Origin: CAYNLK01 sp964398055
GTDB taxonomy: Bacteria; Chloroflexota; Anaerolineae; 4572-78; J111
Assembly: GCA_964398055.1 (NCBI GenBank)
Contig: CAYNLK010000050.1
Span: 1 to 43,428, forward strand
Direction of reading: 5' to 3'
Length of the DNA: 43,428 bases
Made by a program: the position numbers and the translations under genes. Below, piece after piece: positions 42,154 through 43,428 of the stretch. The notes under the pieces are model-generated. The model worked only from the letters and a program-made list of their open reading frames with translations, searched no databases and had not been told where the DNA came from. Within the stretch, counting starts at the first letter, position 1. Each line of letters starts with the position of its first letter.

Positions 42154-43223
42154 CTACCCAGATTTTGATATTGAAAAAAGTACATTAACATAAGCCCCTG
42201 AGCGTTGGATGAGCCGCCGGGTGGCTCCTTTTTGGCCGGTGGTCCGCAACAATTGCTGATTGAGACGGCGAAACTCACTTTCCCGGTCATTATTGGTGCG
42301 CGGCAAGTCAGGCAAGTCGTAAGTATGAAAGAGACCGGGCAGGTAGTTGTGCGTCGTTTTGGTGATCTGCCGGGCAAACTCGGTAAGGGAGGACTTGGCT
42401 GTTCCTGCTCGACACAGGCCGGTGGCCCTGGCTCACGCTCAAGCCGGGCTGACGACTCAGCCGCCTGTTCAGGATTGATCGGACTGGGCAACAAGCCGGT
42501 GATGGTCAACACCCCGGCTCCTTCAACCTGTTCGGGCCGGATCAAGTCGCCAATGGCCTCCCGGACGCTTTGGCGTAGGTTGACTTTCATCCCTTCATCG
42601 GCTTGGGCCGCCGGTTCGGCGATGTTAGCCAGATAATGGCTCTGACAAAAGGCGTGTTGGGCCTGCGGAAATACAACCGCGACCGCCGGAACCAGCCCTC
42701 GCTGTTTGTCACTCAGCACCGCCGCCACCTGCAAACCCTGCTCGGCAATCGGTCCCAGAAAGTTCTCAAAGGTCGTCTGCCCTTGTTCGCTCAACCAGCC
42801 ACTCCGTAAGGTCTGGGCCGTCCGCAATTCTCGGACCAGCCATAACTGTGGCCCGCCCCCTTCCGGCGCTAACCCGTCCAGGGTCAAGATCAAGCCCAAC
42901 TTGGCTGAAACCCGCTTTACCTCGGCCCACCTAGCCTGTTCGTGACACGCTAACAAGGGTAGATAATGGTCGGTGTACAAATAGCGCACTTGCGAGGGGC
43001 TGATTTGCACTCTGTCTGCCAGTTCACCGTGGATCTCCCCATAGGTTTGATACTGCTGTTGGCGTTGCCAACCGATGCTGGCAATGACATCAAAACCATA
43101 AGTCCCGTATATCGGCGCCATTTGTTGCCACTCAGCCGATCTCAAGCTGCTTGGGTGTGCTACACAGTCAGTTCCATTCGATATCCGGGTTTGCGCGCCG
43201 CGATATAATTGTGTCTGACCCAT
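42154..43223 (-). pseudogene. DDE-type transposase with a frameshift
   Basis: The frame from 43223 gives a transposase-like protein with LTLDGLAPEGG and AVLSDKQRGL, whose aspartates fit the first two positions of a DDE catalytic triad, and FCQSHYLANIAEPAAQADEG. Near 42395-42410 the homologous reading moves to the -1 frame. There it continues as SLTEFARQITKTTHNYLPG, then LPRTNNDRESEFRRLNQQLL and TTGQKGATRRLIQR, ending at 42154. The original frame meanwhile becomes Pro/Ser/Cys-rich nonsense down to 42114. The true start may be an internal ATG at 43124, because the 5' part overlaps a different gene in another frame. Terminal inverted repeats were not found. The IS family was not determined. Programmed frameshifting is possible but no standard slippery heptamer is present. 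Confidence 0.7.
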
Positions 43224-43428
43224 TCTAAAATTGTGTTACGATGAAAACCATATTTTCTACCATATTTTTCGGCCGCTTCAGTCACTGTAAGTGATTGACC
43301 ACGTAGGTGAGCAAACTTATCATTAATAATATCTTCTTTGGTTTTTTGTTGGCCATTATCAGCAGGCACAAGCACTTCTCCTGAGGGTAATCGGACTGCC
43401 TCAATCTTACCAGCTTGCACCAGTTGGG
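43160..43428 (-). CDS. partial DNA-binding (helix-turn-helix-like) protein, 5' end outside the window
   Basis: The frame is open to the window edge (QLVQAGKIEAVRLPSGE), so the GTG at 43420 is not necessarily the start. QAGKIEAVRLPSGEVLVP resembles the wing of excisionase/MerR-type helix-turn-helix domains. LTVTEAAEKYGRKYG and HRNTILEWVRHNYIAA look like a second helix-turn-helix with the usual recognition-helix pattern. The last 20 codons overlap the transposase frame in another phase. The end KPGYRMELTV is abrupt, so the gene may have been cut by the insertion element. Alternatively it could be an accessory protein of the element. Its regulatory target is unknown. Confidence 0.6.
   Translation of the reverse strand, partial: QLVQAGKIEAVRLPSGEVLVPADNGQQKTKEDIINDKFAHLRGQSLTVTEAAEKYGRKYGFHRNTILEWVRHNYIAARKPGYRMELTV

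Noticed and set aside
42395..42410. Programmed -1 frameshift in the transposase
   Set aside because: No standard X-XXY-YYZ slippery heptamer in the right phase and no clear downstream hairpin; a decay mutation is simpler.

Overview
The window looks like chromosomal DNA from a Chloroflexota bacterium, probably Anaerolineae-like. This is inferred from the mid-to-high GC content, the long GT-C membrane glycosyltransferases fused to extracellular beta modules, and the repeat-peppered genes; no rRNA or taxonomic marker is present. No tRNA, rRNA or CRISPR array was seen.

Region 1 (1-23698, minus strand) is a run of tightly packed genes for a surface-glycan-type locus. Eight GT-C membrane proteins (one broken at the left edge) and one SGNH hydrolase follow each other, most with 1-41 bp overlaps. 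The typical protein has an N-terminal polytopic membrane half carrying an early D-E-x-x-H loop motif. Its C-terminal half is two to four copies of a beta-sandwich-like module with a recurring LYWQ...YPT.LW.PGE...GLYD signature. The run splits into at least two transcription units. Three genes read from 23698 to 14698. The rest read from a near-consensus promoter at 14658-14686, which is followed by an intrinsic terminator hairpin before the next gene.

Region 2 (23771-30859, minus strand) holds a metallo-beta-lactamase/STAS fusion protein, argJ (arginine biosynthesis), a McrBC modification-dependent restriction pair whose McrB has a duplicated N-terminal module, and a DPM1-like family 2 glycosyltransferase. 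The last would make the polyprenyl-phosphate sugar that GT-C enzymes normally use.

Region 3 (30928-39357, plus strand) is a second glycan block of three large membrane proteins with the same C-terminal modules. Region 4 (39438-42092) holds an orphan soluble histidine kinase, a small unknown protein with its own promoter and terminator, and dihydrolipoyl dehydrogenase (lpdA). The right edge has a frameshifted transposase overlapping a partial helix-turn-helix-like protein.

The most unusual feature is a large set of degenerate 7-8 bp tandem repeats, often as facing purine-rich and pyrimidine-rich arms. They sit inside the glycosyltransferase genes without breaking the reading frame, and repeatedly at the same loops of different paralogues. 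They look like a mobile or expanding hairpin-repeat family tolerated in loop-coding DNA.
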